Assembly: GCA_021811025.1 (NCBI GenBank)
Contig: JAJZPX010000124.1
Coordinates: 1-6,176 of the forward strand
Direction of reading: 5' to 3'
Source of the DNA: Actinomycetes bacterium
Lineage (GTDB): Bacteria > Actinomycetota > Coriobacteriia > Anaerosomatales > JAJZPX01
DNA: 6,176 bases
The notes under the pieces are model-generated. The model searched no databases. It had not been told where the DNA came from and saw nothing but the letters and a program-made list of their open reading frames with translations. Positions 5,175 to 6,176 of this stretch are shown piece by piece; position 1 is the stretch's first letter, and every line of letters begins with the position of its first letter. Both the position numbers and the translations under genes were made by a program.

Positions 5175-6176
5175 GCGTTCTCTTCACCTCCGGTTTTATG
5201 GAACGGCTTGTACTCCTGCTTGCCAGCCTCGTAGAACTTCCCGAAGAACTCGTAGAAGTTGAGGCGCAGCGCATGGATGTTGGGGCTGAACGCCGCGATG
5301 GCGAAGTTCAGCGTGTGGAGCAGGGTCCCGACGAGGAACCCGACGATGACGCCCATGCTGAGCGCCATCTCGTTGACCGCCTCGGCGAAGATCGCGCCGG
5401 CCAGTCCGACGGCCATGATTCGGATGTAGCTCGCCGTGTGGCTCAGCGTGTCGATCGACTCGAGGGCGCCGAGAATGCCGCCGCCCTTGATCGAGAACAC
5501 GAAGCCCAGCAGGAGCAGCAGCGACAGGGCTGCCTGGATGAGCATGCCTACGATGCCCATCTTCGCCACCGTCGTCCACAAACCTATGAGCATGATGAAG
5601 CCGAGGAAGAAGGCGAGCGCGCCGCCCTTCTCGTAGACGTGCTTGATGTGCTTCGTCCGGAAGCCGTTGACCACGCCCACGACAAGGCCGACGATGACCT
5701 GGATCGCGCCTACGACGATCGCGATGTACATGAACTGCTCGACCATGACGGTCCGCTCGAACGGCAGGCTCAGCGGCCCGATGTGGACGGTCCGAATCCA
5801 GTCCAGCATCTTCGTGCCGAAGATGTTGCCGAAGAACTCGCCGTAGATGAAGCCGAATGCGACGCACATCGTGGCAGCCGGCCCGAGGATCGAGGTTGCC
5901 AGCTGCACGCCCTCGTTCTTCTTGTACTTGAAGCGGAGCCACAGCACGAAGCCGAGCATGAGCAGGCCGTAGCCCACGTCGCCGACGATCATGCCGAAGA
6001 CGACCGGGTAGAACAGCGCGACCATCCACGTCGGGTCGATGGTGCCGTATTTGGGAAGGCCTCCCCTGAGCGTGAGCAGCGAGGAGAACGGAGCGACGGC
6101 CTTCGGGTTCTTCAGCGCGACAGGGATGTCCTCGTACTCGTGCTCGTCGATCTCCTTCTGCGTGATGATGATGTCG
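5171..6176 (-). CDS. atpI: V/A-type ATP synthase subunit I (membrane stator, a-subunit family), 5' end cut by the window
   Basis: Membrane subunit that supplies the two half-channels for ions and anchors the peripheral stalks. The last 334 residues are visible, open to the right edge; full-length family members have roughly 600-700. Visible residues 1-50 are the end of the cytoplasmic domain, with NPKAVAPFSSLLTLRGGLPKYGTIDPTW, the usual junction to the membrane part (about 22-50). About seven hydrophobic segments follow (near 52-80, 93-118, 149-170, 185-203, 208-228, 250-273 and 276-297), beginning with FGMIVGDVGYG. SHTASYIRIMAVGLAG contains the essential arginine of the family (visible residue 252, codon 5422-5420), equivalent to Arg735 of yeast Vph1. 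HALRLNFYEFFGKFYEAG near the C-terminus holds the second conserved arginine (visible residue 304, like Vph1 Arg799). An ATG at 6025 lies inside the protein and is not the start. The stop TGA overlaps the start of K. Confidence 0.97.
   Translation of the reverse strand, partial: DIIITQKEIDEHEYEDIPVALKNPKAVAPFSSLLTLRGGLPKYGTIDPTWMVALFYPVVFGMIVGDVGYGLLMLGFVLWLRFKYKKNEGVQLATSILGPAATMCVAFGFIYGEFFGNIFGTKMLDWIRTVHIGPLSLPFERTVMVEQFMYIAIVVGAIQVIVGLVVGVVNGFRTKHIKHVYEKGGALAFFLGFIMLIGLWTTVAKMGIVGMLIQAALSLLLLLGFVFSIKGGGILGALESIDTLSHTASYIRIMAVGLAGAIFAEAVNEMALSMGVIVGFLVGTLLHTLNFAIAAFSPNIHALRLNFYEFFGKFYEAGKQEYKPFHKTGGEENA
5184..5191 (-). promoter_or_regulatory. Strong ribosome binding site of subunit K
   Basis: The minus strand reads GGAGGTGA, an eight-base perfect complement of the 16S rRNA tail, with nine bases to the ATG at 5174. 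It is the best Shine-Dalgarno match in the window and precedes the subunit needed in most copies per complex. It is embedded in the Gly-Gly-Glu codons at the end of subunit I. Confidence 0.75.

Noticed and set aside
1..6176. A novel or undescribed system, mobile element or CRISPR array
   Set aside because: Every base except short junctions is assigned to known V/A-type ATPase subunits in the canonical order; no repeats, transposase or foreign-looking composition was seen.

Overview
The window is one stretch of a bacterial V/A-type (rotary) ATPase operon, read entirely from the minus strand. Seven genes follow each other in the transcript order I - K - E - C - F - A - B (right to left in window coordinates). 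The two end genes are cut: subunit I lacks its N-terminal part at the right edge, and subunit B lacks its last ~100 residues at the left edge. This is the gene order known for the Thermus thermophilus and Enterococcus hirae V-type ATPase operons. By that order, a peripheral-stalk G/H-type gene would be expected just right of the window and subunit D just left of it. That expectation is inference.

The DNA is strongly GC-rich, with G or C at most third codon positions, and genes are packed with no gap above 27 bases. Gene neighbours either overlap (I/K and E/C share the four bases ATGA; C/F overlap by 8 bases) or are separated by 1-2 bases (F/A, A/B). The one real gap is K/E, 27 bases. No promoter, terminator, RNA gene, repeat, CRISPR array or mobile element was found, and there is no non-coding stretch over 300 bases. 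Regulation visible here is translational: strong Shine-Dalgarno sites before K, E, F, A and B, and tight coupling elsewhere.

Functionally, A (catalytic, intact P-loop) and B (non-catalytic, degenerate P-loop) form the A3B3 head. C is the funnel that couples the central rotor to the membrane ring, and F is a central-stalk/regulatory subunit. E is the coiled-coil peripheral stator. K is the ring-forming proteolipid with the ion-carrying glutamate. I is the membrane stator with the essential half-channel arginine. Together they interconvert ATP hydrolysis/synthesis and ion movement across the cytoplasmic membrane.

The host looks like a high-GC bacterium. The K subunit has an N-terminal signal-peptide-like segment ending in AFA-AEEA, resembling the Thermus proteolipid. 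An actinobacterial lineage (Coriobacteriia-like) or a Deinococcus/Thermus-like lineage are guesses only. I did not find an undescribed system; the points worth a second look concern details of K, the translation signals and start codons.
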